NCBI GenBank assembly: GCA_964036045.1
Contig: OZ038381.1
Coordinates: forward strand, 122,333,708 to 122,397,707
DNA length: 64,000 bases
Direction: 5' to 3'
Source: Eutreptiella sp. 'Long Island Sound 2002'
Taxonomy: Eukaryota; Euglenozoa; Euglenophyceae; Eutreptiales; Eutreptiaceae
The notes under the pieces were generated by a model, which worked only from the letters and a program-made list of their open reading frames with translations, was not told the DNA's origin and did not search any database. Both the position numbers and the translations under genes were made by a program. Positions 21,601 through 32,577 of this stretch are shown in pieces (position 1 is the stretch's first letter; every line of letters begins with the position of its first letter).

Positions 21601-23660
21601 CCGCCGCCAACGGACCCCAGCCAGGAGTGGCGGGGAACGCCCACCGCCACCGGCAGCGAAACCCAGCCAGGAGTGGCGGGGAGTAGCACACAGGGACCTC
21701 CGCCAGGAGTGGCGAGGGACCAACCACACCACACACCAACCACAACCCCAACAACACACCACCGCCACACACCACACACCACACACCACACACCACCGCC
21801 GCCAGCGAAACCCAGCCAGGAGTGGCGGGGAGTAGCACACAGGGACCTCCGCCAGGAGTGGCGAGGGACCAACCACACCACACACCAACCACAACCCCAA
21901 CGACACACCACCGCCACACACCACACACCACACACCACACACCACCGCCGCCAGCGAAACCCAGCCAGGAGTGGCGGGGAGTAGCACACAGGAACCTCCG
22001 CCAGGAGTGGCGAGGGACCAACCACACCACACACCAGCCACAACCCCACCAACAAACCACCGCCACACACCACACACCACACACCACCGCCGCCAACGGA
22101 CCCCAGCCAGGAGTGGCGGGGACCGCCCACCACCAGCGGCAGCGAAACCCAGCCAGGAGTGGCGGGGAGTAGCACACAGGGACCTCCGCCAGGAGTGGCG
22201 AGGGACCAACCACACCACACACCAACCACAACCCCAACAACACACCACCGCCACACACCACACACCACACACCACACACCACCGCGGCCAGCGGACCCCA
22301 GCCAGGAGTGGCGGGGAACGCCCACCGCCACCGGCAGCGAAACCCAGCCAGGAGTGGCGGGGAGTAGCACACAGGGACCCCTGCCAGGAGTGGCGAGGGA
22401 CCAACCACACCACACACCAACCACAACCCCAACAACACACCACCGCCACACACCACACACCACACACCACACACCACCGCCGCCAGCGAAACCCAGCCAG
22501 GAGTGGCGGGGAGTAGCACACAGGGACCTCCGCCAGGAGTGGCGAGGGACCAACCACAACACACACCAACCACAACCCCAACGACACACCACCGCCACAC
22601 ACCACACACCACACACCACACACCACCGCCGCCAGCGAAACCCAGCCAGGAGTGGCGGGGAGTAGCACACAGGAACCTCCGCCAGGAGTGGCGAGGGACC
22701 AACCACACCACACACCAGCCACAACCCCACCAACAAACCACCGCCACACACCACACACCACACACCACCGCCGCCAACGGACCCCAGCCAGGAGTGGCGG
22801 GGACCGCCCACCACCAGCGGCAGCGAAACCCAGCCAGGAGTGGCGGGGAGTAGCACACAGGAACCTCTGCCAGGAGTGGCGAGGGACCAACCACACCACA
22901 CACCAGCCACAGAGCAAGCGCCAGCCGAGGGAAGGCAAAGGGAGAAACAGTGAGGCCGCCCCCCCCCCCCGCCCCCCCCCCCCCAAAAAAAAAAAAAAAA
23001 AAGGGGGCGGGGAAAGGGGGGCCGCGCGAAAAGAGCCCACAGCCACCAAACCGCCCGCCAAAAACACAAAAGGAGGCCAAACCCCCCCCCCAGAAAGCAC
23101 CGAAGACAGGACCCCCAAACAGGCACAGGGGGACCACCCAGCAAAAACCGGCAACACCAAGCCAGGAACAACGGCCCAGCGGGAAAAGGGGCACCGAAAC
23201 AAGCAGAAAAAAAAAAAAAAAAAAAAGCCAGCAGCCCAGCCAAAAAGAAAGGAGACGGGGGGAGAGACCAGAAGGCCCGGGACGGGGACACCAAGCAACC
23301 GGAAAAAAAAAAAAACAAAAGAAAAAAAAAAAAAACACACCCCGACAACCCAGCCAAGAAGGGCGGGGCACAGCCGAGACCCGGGCCCAGCACGCACGCC
23401 CACACCGCGGCGGGGGGCAAGGGAAACGCGCACGAAACCACACACGTCCCGAAAGCGGGCCGACACCAAAGCCCAACCACGAACACCACAAACAGCCGGC
23501 AAAAGAGGGACAACACCACAAACCGAGCCCAAACACACCCACCCAAGACCCCAGCCACGACGGGCAGGTGAAAACAAAACCCACGACCAACCGCAACCCG
23601 GACCCAACCACCAACGCAAGCCAACAGTAGGAAACCCAGTGCCCACAGCCCAGGCACTGA
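18652..23660 (+). repeat. T-depleted block (about 5 kb nearly without T on plus strand)
   Basis: Plus-strand T is almost absent. Exact T-free runs read by eye include 18690-18896 (207 nt), 19045-19636 (592 nt) and 19684-20320 (637 nt). Because every stop codon contains T on the plus strand and, on the minus strand, would need an A that is missing, all minus frames stay open for 1600-1776 codons; these huge frames are artefacts of composition. The block consists of degenerate repeats: for instance 18936 onward recurs at about 19180 (about 245 bp apart), and 19870 onward recurs at about 20140. The satellite at 20450-22916 lies inside. By analogy with the leader of element C this may be the 5' part of a related non-LTR element that lacks its ORFs. 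Confidence 0.85.
20450..22916 (+). repeat. 149/188-bp satellite with higher-order arrangement
   Basis: Tandem units each contain 'ccaggagtggcggggagtag', 'ggacctccgccaggagtggc' and a CA-rich tract of accacacaccacac. Unit lengths alternate between 149 and 188 bp (start spacings 149, 188, 149, 149, 188 in the middle of the array). Variants such as 'caggaacctccgcc' recur in the same relative position at about 21505, 21991 and 22673, indicating duplication of multi-unit blocks. Four T per 149 bp. Confidence 0.9.
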
Positions 23661-23979
23661 GGCAGCCCGCGCCATGCAGGTGACCCGGCCAAACGAGATC
23701 CGGAGCCCGGGGGTAAGGCTGCATCCTAAGGCCAGCGCTGCTTTGGGACTCGAGGCGGAGCGTGCGACACCCAAGCGCCTCGGAACCCTAGTACCAAGAA
23801 CATGCATGCATGCCTTGGGAACGGGATACGCCAGGAAGTCCGGTGAACCCCTAGGGTTCCGCCCAAAGGAGGGGACGTGCGCAAGCACGGGGGCCCACCC
23901 TCCTGGCGAGACAAGCACGTCACGCTGGCGGCGATCAGCCCTCCCGGTGTAGCCCGGGGCTGCTTTGTTGGGGGCCAAA
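23661..23979. other. Unassigned segment between T-poor block and inverted repeat
   Basis: Normal base composition returns at about 23660. Contains 'catgcatgcatgcc' and no recognisable protein motif. Confidence 0.5.
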
Positions 23980-24110
23980 AGTCAGGTCTAGCGGGATGTA
24001 AGCCGCCTCCCCTCTTCACGCGCGGAGCCTCTTCCTGTTCGTCACAGGGGCGACGCCAGGGGGAACCATGGGGCGCCTCTCCACGACCGAGTGCACCTAC
24101 CTACCTACCT
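23980..24110. repeat. 131-bp inverted repeat, right arm
   Basis: Inverted counterpart of 17606-17736, ending acctacctacctacct at 24110, directly against the right copy of the duplicated integrase segment. Confidence 0.85.
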
Positions 24111-24635
24111 TGCGGATGTACTCCATGAAGGGAGTATTGACCCGCGGCACGAACGAGGAGATGGGTTCCCAGGATCTTCTCGACAGTATAGTCGTCCTGC
24201 TCAGCATAGTCATCATCCGAATCAGCCTCATGTGCGGCATAGCTCAGGGACACATGTTGGCCACGGAGGTCGGGTTCCCGCACACGGAGTTGACTCTCGT
24301 GGCGCTCCGGGAACTGTCCGTGACCCACCTTGATGCGGTAGGTGTCCTCACCAATCCTGCGGACCACCTCTCCGGCTGTGAACCAGGTCTTGGGGCGGTG
24401 GGTGCCCATAGGGCGGGGTCTGATCACCCACACCGGGTCTTCCACCCTGAACTTCTGCGCTGTCGAGCTCGGGGCGGACTTCTGACGCTCAGCATGCTCC
24501 TTCTCGAGCTGCTGGCGGATGTCCCGCGCCGTTTGCTCTTGCCGCGCGAAGAATTCCTTGGCGTCCATAGCCATACCATCACCCGACAAGGGAAGTCCCG
24601 GACCAAGGGGGTCCCTGCCGAACAGAATCTGGTGA
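24109..24635. repeat. Direct duplication, right copy (527 bp, 83-bp deletion)
   Basis: Matches 16426-17035 except for loss of 83 bp at 24169-24173, where a single CCAGG replaces the two CCAGG copies that bound the missing segment. The deletion removes most of the chromodomain and shifts the frame of element B pol. Confidence 0.92.
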
Positions 24636-26254
24636 GGGGACAAACCAACCGGAGTGGGCGTGTCATGATGGGCCTTCAGAGCACGCCACATCTCCTCAAA
24701 CCAGTTCCGCCGTGGATTGGTGATGTGAATCTTGCGCAGCTTCTCGAACAGCTGCCGTCCAGCCACTTCAGCTCGGCCGTTAGACCGGCTGAGATAGGCG
24801 ACGCTCTTGGCGTGACGTATTCCCATGAGGGAACACATAGCCTTGAACCAGCCACCAGTAAACTGGGGCCCACGGTCACTGCAAATGGTGCGGGGGATGT
24901 CAAAGACGGTCAGCCAATGACGAATCATCATGACTGCCACTTCCTTGGCAAGCAACCCCTTTTTGCGTGCCGGAACGGCTACTACGTAGCCACTGTGGCG
25001 ATCCACGCAAAGAACCACACAGTCAAAGGTCTCCTTGCCAATGTGCACTTCGGGCATGGAGAAGACGTCCATGGCCACGCTCTCCATGGGCTGGTCAGGA
25101 ACCGGGGTCCATTGGGCTTCCCCCTTGACGTTCCGGTTATCGAGATTGCAGGCCTGGCAGACCGAGCAACCCTTCCTGACCTTCTTGATGGCGGTGTAGA
25201 GAACGATGTGGTCGATCTCGAACCGGCGCTGCATGTCAAGGGCTTGCTTCTTGACCCCTGGGTGCAGCATGTGGTGGTGCCAAGCTTCGCAAAGGTCAAG
25301 CACCCGGGACTCCGGTACTAGCAGCTTACCATTACGGTAGAGCTTGCCATCTTCCTCAGTCAGCCCCTTTGGCCACTTCTGCCCGTCATCAGGGTCGGTC
25401 ACAGCCCTATACTCGGCCGCAAAGGCCTCAGACTTGGCGTAATCGTCGGTCCAGTCGTCCTGGAGGCAAGACTCCGGGAAGAGGTGCTTGTCGGACTCAG
25501 CTCCCTCAGGGGCGAGTACTCTGACCGCTCTGCCCACCCTCTTTCCGAGGGGGGCATCCGCAGCCATGACGACGAAGCATTTTACACCCTCCTCCTCCAT
25601 CAGGCGCTCCATTTCGATGATCTTCTTGGCTTCAGCGGTCTCAGCCTCATCGCCATGGGCAGAGATATCCGTCATGCCCTTGCTGGCGGGATAGGCCCAC
25701 CTGCTGAGACAGTCCGCCACGGTGTTATCCTTTCCAGGAATGTACACAACCGTGAGGTCGAACTTGGCCAAGGTCTCATGCCATCTTGCCCGTCGGGAGG
25801 CGGGACCAGAGGGGGCGTCCACGTGCTCTCTGTGCCACGACTGCAGACTCTGATGGTCGGTGCAGACGGTGACGGGATGGAGGGCTATGTACCCGGCCCA
25901 TTTCCTGAGAGCCATGACGATGGCATACGCCTCCTTTTCTCGGGGCGTCCACGTCCGTCTCTGGCCTTCCGCCAGGACTCGGCTCCAGAAGTCCACGGGC
26001 ACGTGTCTCCCATCGTCAAGCACTTGCTCCAAGACAGCGCCGACGGCGTAGTCGGAAGCGTGGGTGCGCAGGACGAACCCTCGGTCGGGATCCACGAGGT
26101 GCAGACCCACTGCGGATAGCAGCGCCTGCTTCATCCCCTCAAAGGCACGGTCGGACTCAGCTGTCCAGACCAGAGCCTTCTTGGACCCCTTTTTGGTCTC
26201 CTCTCGGTTGCCCTTGAGCATGGTCGTCATGGGGGCTGCATACTCGGCATACAT
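24111..26254 (-). pseudogene. Element B pol, RNase H and integrase part
   Basis: Continues pol after a frameshift at about 26270. RNase H: VLRTHASDYAVGAVL has His in place of the first catalytic Asp (normally T-D-A-S); REKEAYAIVMAL supplies the Glu; VCTDHQSL and the terminal GKDNTVADCLSRW are normal. Integrase: zinc-binding HHHMLHPG...CSVCQAC; catalytic core with AMDVFS, CSDRGPQF and the Glu in SNGRAEVAGR (D,D-35-E). The C-terminal domain ends in a chromodomain that is cut short after YTVEKIL by the 83-bp deletion. It would insert the cDNA into chromatin, but the RNase H substitution, the frameshift and the chromodomain loss make this copy inactive. Confidence 0.9.
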
Positions 26255-28932
26255 CTTGATATACTCGAGTAGTAGTTGCAGAACCCCAGATACACCCGTA
26301 GCTCAGAGACCGTTTTGGGCTTTTCCCAGTGCTCAATCGCAGCCACCTTGCCAGGTATGGGCTTTCGCTGCCCGTTCCCGACTACGTGGCCAGCGAAGAC
26401 CACCTCGCTTACCGCAATGGTGGCCTTGTCACTGCTGCCCGTAAGTTTGTGCCGAACCAGAAGGTCCAGCACTCGAGTGACGTCCCTCTCGTGTGCCTCC
26501 AGGAGCTCCTCGTAGCTCATACTGGGGTCCCCGGACGCGATGATCACGTCGTCCACGAAGGGGTCCGCACAGTCACGCACCGGCTCAAGCAGGCTCTCCA
26601 GCATCCGCTGAAAAGCCGCATTGCCGTTGGTAACGCCTATCGGCATCACCTTCCACTGGAGAGGTCCAAGTGGGGTGCTCATGGCTGTGCAGGCACGGGA
26701 TTCCTCGGCGAGAGGCATCTGATGATAACCATGTTTCAGGTCAATCACCGTGAAGATCCTCCGCCGGTGTTGTTTTTGCAGCATGTCCTCAATGAGGGGC
26801 AGCGTATAGCTGTCGTGCTGCGTTTGGGCGTTTAGGCCGCGGTAGTCGACCACGAGCCGCCACTCACCGGCGACCTTCTTGGGGACGACGAAGCACGGAG
26901 AGTCCCATTCGGAGTGGCACGGCTCAAGCCAGCCTCTCTCGATGAAGTCACGGAGGATCTTCTCCATGGCTTCCTTCCTCTCGCCCCTCAGGGCAAACAC
27001 CCGGTGACGATACACACGGGGGTCCTGCTTCAGTCGTATCTTGGCCTCGCCATACGGTCCACGCACCGGTGGGGGAAACACAGGCTTTCCGCTGAAGAAG
27101 GTCTCGCCATACTTCTGCTTCAGCCTGGCCCTCAATGCCTGAATCTTGGGGCAATCATCGGACTCCGCCTTGGCTTTACCGGGCACCTGGACCACGGAGC
27201 TTACTCGAGGGGTAGCTACTCCGCTCGCTTTCGGCTCAGGTTGTCTTCCCAGGTAGCCCAAAGGGCCATCTCTGGTCTTGCCACGGAATAGATCGCCGTA
27301 GGTGGGGGAGTTACCGCCAGGCGGCTCGTCCTGGCTGGACATGTGATCCAGCACCCTCTGTACGAAGATATTCCCATCATAGGAACCGGAGACGATGGAG
27401 TCCACTTCCCACCAGGCTTTGTCCTGGCCCTTGCCCTCACGCTGGTTTCCCCAGTCGTGGAAGGGCTGATCCATATACCCCTGAACCAGATCCAGCTCCT
27501 CTTCTGTAAGGGGGTCTTCCAATTCTTCGATGTCAACAGGGGGAACCGCAAAGCACTGCCTCCATGGCTCTGCTATGATGCGGTTGACACACACGAAGTC
27601 CGTGGCGTCGGCCTGATCAAGGCCCCCATCCACATAGTGGAATTCCGTTGGCCATCTCTGGGGTGGCATGGGCTGTCCCTTAGCGTCCTGATAGACACTC
27701 TCCCCAGCCGGTAGGACAACCTGGTTCAAGGTCATGTTGGTCAATGAGGCTACCCAATGTCGGGTACTTTCCTCTTCGGTGCATCCCATAGGAACAACCA
27801 GCACTGCCTTGGAGCGGTCCTTGCGAATCTTCGCTATCGCTCTTGGAATGTCCCATCGAGGGCAATGGATCCACATCAAGCCCTGATGCAGACCCCAGTG
27901 CTTCTTCCACGCGGAGTCCTGGGTGCTCCAGTACTTCTCACACACCCGCAGATGGGCGGAGGTTCCTGAAGAGAACGCATCCAGGGCCAGATCCGAAGCT
28001 CCCAAGTCCGCGACAACTCGGCTCGCCACTTCCGGCATTACGCCGTACTCCTGGTTTGTAGGACCAGTTGGCTCAGTGTCCGGCGCGGCCGCTTCGAGCT
28101 GATTGCGTTCCGGGTGGATCCATTGGCATTCCACATGATGCTCAGGTGACGAAAGCCACGAGAGCTGGTCTTCCTGGTACAGGGTCATGGAGGCCTGGGC
28201 CGGGAGAACGCCGGAGTCCGTCTCCATCATGAAGTCGTACCCAACGATCATGTCCCAGTCCATCTCGGCCTCGTAGAAGCGACCGTGCAGGAGGATTTCC
28301 TTGCCGAGGTCTGGGCGGCTCAGCTCACGATGGTTCACGAACTGCAGCCCAATGGCCGCTTCCTTCGTGCCTCCTACCATGTACTGGCCGTTCGCCACCT
28401 TCAGCCTGACAGGTTTCCGACTGTCGGTCAGACACTCTGGTGGAAGTAGGCCAGCCTTGACCAAGCTGACTTGAGCTCCCGTGTCGACCAACACGTCGAA
28501 AACCTTTTCCACTTCCCCGCATAAGGCACGAACCTTAAGGTGCAACTGCCGCTCACGCCCAACTCGGCGTACGGCGTGCAAGCTCAGGATCCTCGGCCGT
28601 TCTAGAAGCTCAACAAGCGACTGGTGCAGGTCGTGGACAATGGGCTCAGGCTGCCCATCTGCAGCATCCAGCTGCGGTCCGGGTGATCCTCCGATACTCT
28701 CGGAAAGATCTTGAAGTACATCAAACACATTCTTGGTCGCGAAGGACGGACGGGTGCAAGGGTTCGTGCCTTCACTTGCCCTCACCCCGCCTCCGCGACT
28801 GGGTGCCGGACCGGGTCTTCCGCCCGCGGCAGTCCCCTTGTGCTTATCGACTCCCGACTGGGATGGTTCGGCGCTTCCCACGTCACCATCCTGCGACCGC
28901 CCTAGCTGGGGCCCTTGGCTGCAGGGGCTCCG
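26255..28932 (-). pseudogene. Element B pol: protease, Dam-like module and RT
   Basis: Frame open from directly after the TAG at 28933-28935, in the same frame as gag. Counting from 28881, domains are: retropepsin with VLVDTGAQVS (about 130-139) and WDMIVGYDF; a degenerate Dam-like module at about 290-400 (ALDAFSSG ... MWIHCPRWDIPRAIAKI ... LVVPMG), where the NPPF-type motif has become HCPRW; then RT with WRLVVDYRGLN, TVIDLKHGYHQM (motif A), a motif B near MPIGVTNGNAAFQ, and PFVDDVIIA (motif C, catalytic Asp pair near 776-777). The frame is lost at about 26270 through a one-base deletion, and the remaining pol lies in another frame. Copies RNA into DNA in the family. Confidence 0.9.
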
Positions 28933-30720
28933 CTAGGGGGCGTCGGTTGTGGAAGAAGGGGTGTTCTCCTCCGCATCAACCTCGTTGACGCCCTTCTTCC
29001 TTCCCTTACGAGTAGGCTTCTTGTCCTTGTCCTTGTTCTGGTCGTTCTGGTTGTTCTCCTTGTTCTTGTTGTCTGACCTGGGGACCCAGTTCCTCTTGAT
29101 CTCCTGGATCTCCTTGGCGAACTCGGTCCCCTGCGACACCAGCTTGGAGAGCTCGTCCCTGTCCACCTCCACCTTGGCTTCCCGGATACCTGCGGGCGCA
29201 CGCTTCTTCGACCCGTGCGCCTTCTTGTAAGCCTCCGTGTCGGCCTTGTGGGTGGGGCATGTTCAGTGGTCATGGCTGAAGCCTTTCTTCCTCCCATAAC
29301 ACACGAAACAGCCCTGAGGATGAGCTCGTATGAACTCCCCAAAGGACAGCGGAGGGTCGCCAATGCGGCGAGGGTCCCTCTTCTCCTTCTTCCTCCAACC
29401 CTGCTGCAGGGGCTTCCAGTTTCCCAGTTTGTTCCTCGCGCTCAGGTTGTTGGCCACGAAGGCGCAAACGGCCACCTCAGCGGGCTCATCGTCGTCGTCA
29501 TCGTCGACGAGAGTCTCATCGCCGTCGGCTCCCGCTGCATCCATGGCAGCTTCCCCGCCAGGTCCCTCGCCAACGTAGTTGACGTCGCGGTCGCCGGGCC
29601 TCAACCCGCGGGTGTGGTGGAGGTTCCGGTACTCCTTGAGCACCTCCTCTCCAACCCACTCCAGGATCTCGTCGCAGCTCATCCGCGCCGGGATGGCCTG
29701 CAGACGGATGGTCTGGCGGCTCAACTCACACTCGTCAAGGCGCCACATCACGGTCTTCTCGCGATCGCCCGAGACGGTGATGAGGAGAGCGTTCCGCAGG
29801 GAGTGCCGTTTGACATCCCGGGCCACGTTGTTCCTCGTCGAAGCCACCACGTTCGTATGATACTCTTTGGGGAGCATCATCTTGATTGTGTGGTTGGACT
29901 TGGCCCTCTTGGCTTCCTCCTTGGTGACCCTCTTGATCCATGCCTCCGGCAGCATGGAGAGCAGGCGAGCCTGCTCGTCACCCTCGTTCCAGTCCTCCAC
30001 GTTGCGGCGGAAGAGGGTGTAATGCCCTCGGAAGTCTCGCCAGTCCCGTAGGCGAATCTCCCGTCCATCATGCTGAAGCTGGATGGACTTCCACCGCTTG
30101 GCAGCCACCTGCGGAGCGTCCATCCGCTCCCGCTCGTTGAGCAACTTCTTGGCTTCCCTGAGGGTCTTGATTTTCCCCTCCTTAGTCGCCACGAAGTATA
30201 GCTCTCCGAGCACTTCCGGCAGGCGGTACCTGAACCGTCTGAAGACATACTTCTCCGCATCAGCGGGATGCATGTCCTCAGTAACGGTTACCCCCCAATC
30301 CTCCAGCTTCTCCAAGAAGCGGTCGAGGTTGAGGGGGTTGCCGTCGTACATGGGGGGCTTGATGTCCTTCAAGTCTTCCCACACGGTGGCATCCGCGGCC
30401 TTAGAGACCATGAACGCCGGCCGCGAGGTCGACCGAGGTTCCCATCGGCCTCGCCCACGTACTCCCACGGCCGCCACGTCCATCTCCTCCATGGAATCCC
30501 TGTCGCTACGCCGCGGTTCCTCCATGTACGCTGAACCCAGATGTTCACAACGTACTCCTTCCATGTAGGCCTCCTCATCACGGCGCCGGCGGCTGCGTTC
30601 AGCGGCTTCCCGTCGTACACCACGCGGCGGACTGATGTCGAACTCCTCCCGGTCCAGGTCCAGGTCCTCACCTTCGCCGACATCCCAGTCCACGTCTCCT
30701 CTGGGGACCTCATCCCTGAG
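28933..30720 (-). pseudogene. Element B gag: capsid and zinc knuckle
   Basis: Best-conserved part runs from 30693 (MDWDVGEGED). It starts with acidic and arginine-rich stretches, then a capsid-like core with PPMYDGNPLNLDRFLEKLEDW (the 'F.G....W' entry typical of Ty3 Gag), YVFRRFRYRLPEVLGE and LLSMLPEAWIKRV. The knuckle C-F-V-C-x8-H-x4-C is split by an in-frame TGA at 29263-29265; the second half (TCPTHK) and a lysine-rich tail continue in frame to the TAG at 28933-28935. Pol follows in the same frame. An Asp run occurs at about 29495-29515. Confidence 0.85.
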
Positions 30721-32577
30721 TCAACCATAACGTCCACCAGCCATTGGGATTGGCTCCGGGGCTGGTGCGGGGCGCCGGGGGCATACCGGTGTCCGTGGTG
30801 GAGCACGGCGGTTGCGGTACTCCGCGCTGAGCCACTCATCAAGCCAATCCTCACTGCCACTGCCGGGCGGCACGCGCTCGTTGCGGCGGCCCGCGCTGTG
30901 GTGAGAGGGGGCGGTGAGAGAGGGGGCACTGGCGCTGGGGCGACTCCTGGGGGCTCCGCCGGGGGCGTGGGGTCTGCCTGGACCTGGTCCGAGTCCCCAG
31001 CCGTTGTCCGACGAGCCAGACTCCAGGGGTGGGTGGTCGCTGCCGACGCTCCCACGGGCTTCCAGCGCGTCCAGCCTCTGCTGCAGGCCGCTGATGACCT
31101 TGTTCAGCGACTTGGTCTCGCCCCTGGCGATGTTCAGCTCTCTCTGCGCGCGCGCGGCGACCCTGGCGATGCGAGTCATCTCACCCTTGCCCGTGTCTAC
31201 CTCGCGCTCGAGGAACTGGACCCTCCTGCGGAGATAGACAATCCACCGCCAGGTGGTATCCGGGTCGCCGTTCCCTGGTGGGTCGTCGGGGTCCCCAGGG
31301 GGTCCTCCAGGAGGGCCTCCGCTGGGTCCGCCCGGTCCAGGGGGTCCTCCCCCGCCCGCCGGTCCGCCTCCAGGGGGTCCACTTGGTGGGCGTCCTCCAG
31401 GTGGTCCTGATGGTCCTCCGCCAGGGGGTCCCGGTGGGTCCCCGCCGGGTCGCCTCGGTGGGTCCGAGGATGAGCGCTTCTTTGTGATGCCGAAGTCCAT
31501 GTCGTCATCCTCGTCCATGTCGCCCCACCTGGGCGTCTCGGTCTCGGAAGACTCCGAGCTCCGGTAGGGAGGAGGGAGATCCTCATCCTCACCTTTCGGT
31601 TCCATGGGGACGTCTCCGCCTCCTCCGCCCGTCCAAGCCACCACTTGGCGATGTCGGCGGCCTCGTTCATCCCCGTCGCTGGCGGTGAAGAAGGGGTCAC
31701 TGTCATGGGGGTGTTCGCCCGCTGGCCTCCGTGGCCTCTCGGGGGTCTTCCCCTTACCCTTCCTCCGTCGGTGGGCAGGGGGGCCACTGCTCCCACTGAT
31801 GCCCGTGTCGGCCTCGTCCAGCGTCATCCTGGAGGAGGCGTCCCCTTCGAATAGCTTTCGAAGGGTCTCCAGTCGTGATCCTCCCGGGGGAGTCTCGCGG
31901 CGGAGTTTGGCCTCTGCCTCCTCCATTGCGGCGGCTGTGGCTGCGGCAGCTCGCGCTTCGGCTTCCTCCCGGGCACGAGCCGCCTCGGCTTCCCGGGCCT
32001 GCTGCAGCCGAGCCTTGTCCGCTTCCACCGCCGCCAGCTCCGCCTCCGTCTTGGCCCTCTCCTCAGCGACCTTCCGTCGCGCGGCCTCGATGGCGTCCTT
32101 CTTGGCGGCGTCCGCCTGGGCCTTGGCCGTCGCTTCGGCGTGGGCCCTTTCCTTTGCCTCCTTCTTTGCCCTCTCTTGGGCAAGCGCCTCTTCCAGCGCC
32201 CTCACCTCGGCCTCCTTGCAGGCAATGGCCTCCTGCGTCAGGCGGGCTTCCTCGTCGGCTGCCGCCAACTCACCGTTGACCTGGGCAGTCGCTGCCCCAT
32301 GGGCGGCTACGGCCGTGAGTCCGGCCGCAATGGCCGCCACGGTCTGGGCGTGGATGGCCATGCCATGCGCCCACTCCGCAGCCTCCTCCTGGGCGATGCC
32401 GACGGCGCCCTCCACGGCAGCGCTGTGCTGCTTGGCCTGTTGCCGGGCAACCCGAAGGTTGCAGGGCACCCCACAGGCGCGCTCACAGGCGCGCGCCACG
32501 TCCCTATGGTCGGGAGCGACGCTGCTGCTGGAGCTGGCCTGGTCGGCCGGCATCCTCCCGCGGTGGGCCGACTCCAC
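30721..32577 (-). pseudogene. Element B gag-proximal coiled-coil and Pro/Gly-rich region
   Basis: 618 codons in the same frame as the gag capsid, separated by a single TGA at 30721-30723. Residues about 95-240 are an Ala/Glu/Lys/Arg-rich coiled coil; about 370-425 is a collagen-like GPPGG repeat; a second short coiled coil near YLRRRVQFLEREVD follows; the end is Pro/Arg-rich. No enzymatic motif. Probably the N-terminal part of a long Gag, inferred from frame continuity and position. The sequence is much more GC-rich and repetitive than the capsid part. Confidence 0.6.

Noticed and set aside
20450-22916. CRISPR array
   Set aside because: Units are contiguous with no short unique spacers, and the context is eukaryotic retroelement DNA.
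18648-23978. Minus-strand open frames of 1776, 1677 and 1608 codons, and plus-strand frames of 699 and 555 codons
   Set aside because: They overlap each other in all frames and exist only because T is missing on one strand, so stop codons cannot form. The translations are low-complexity repeats.
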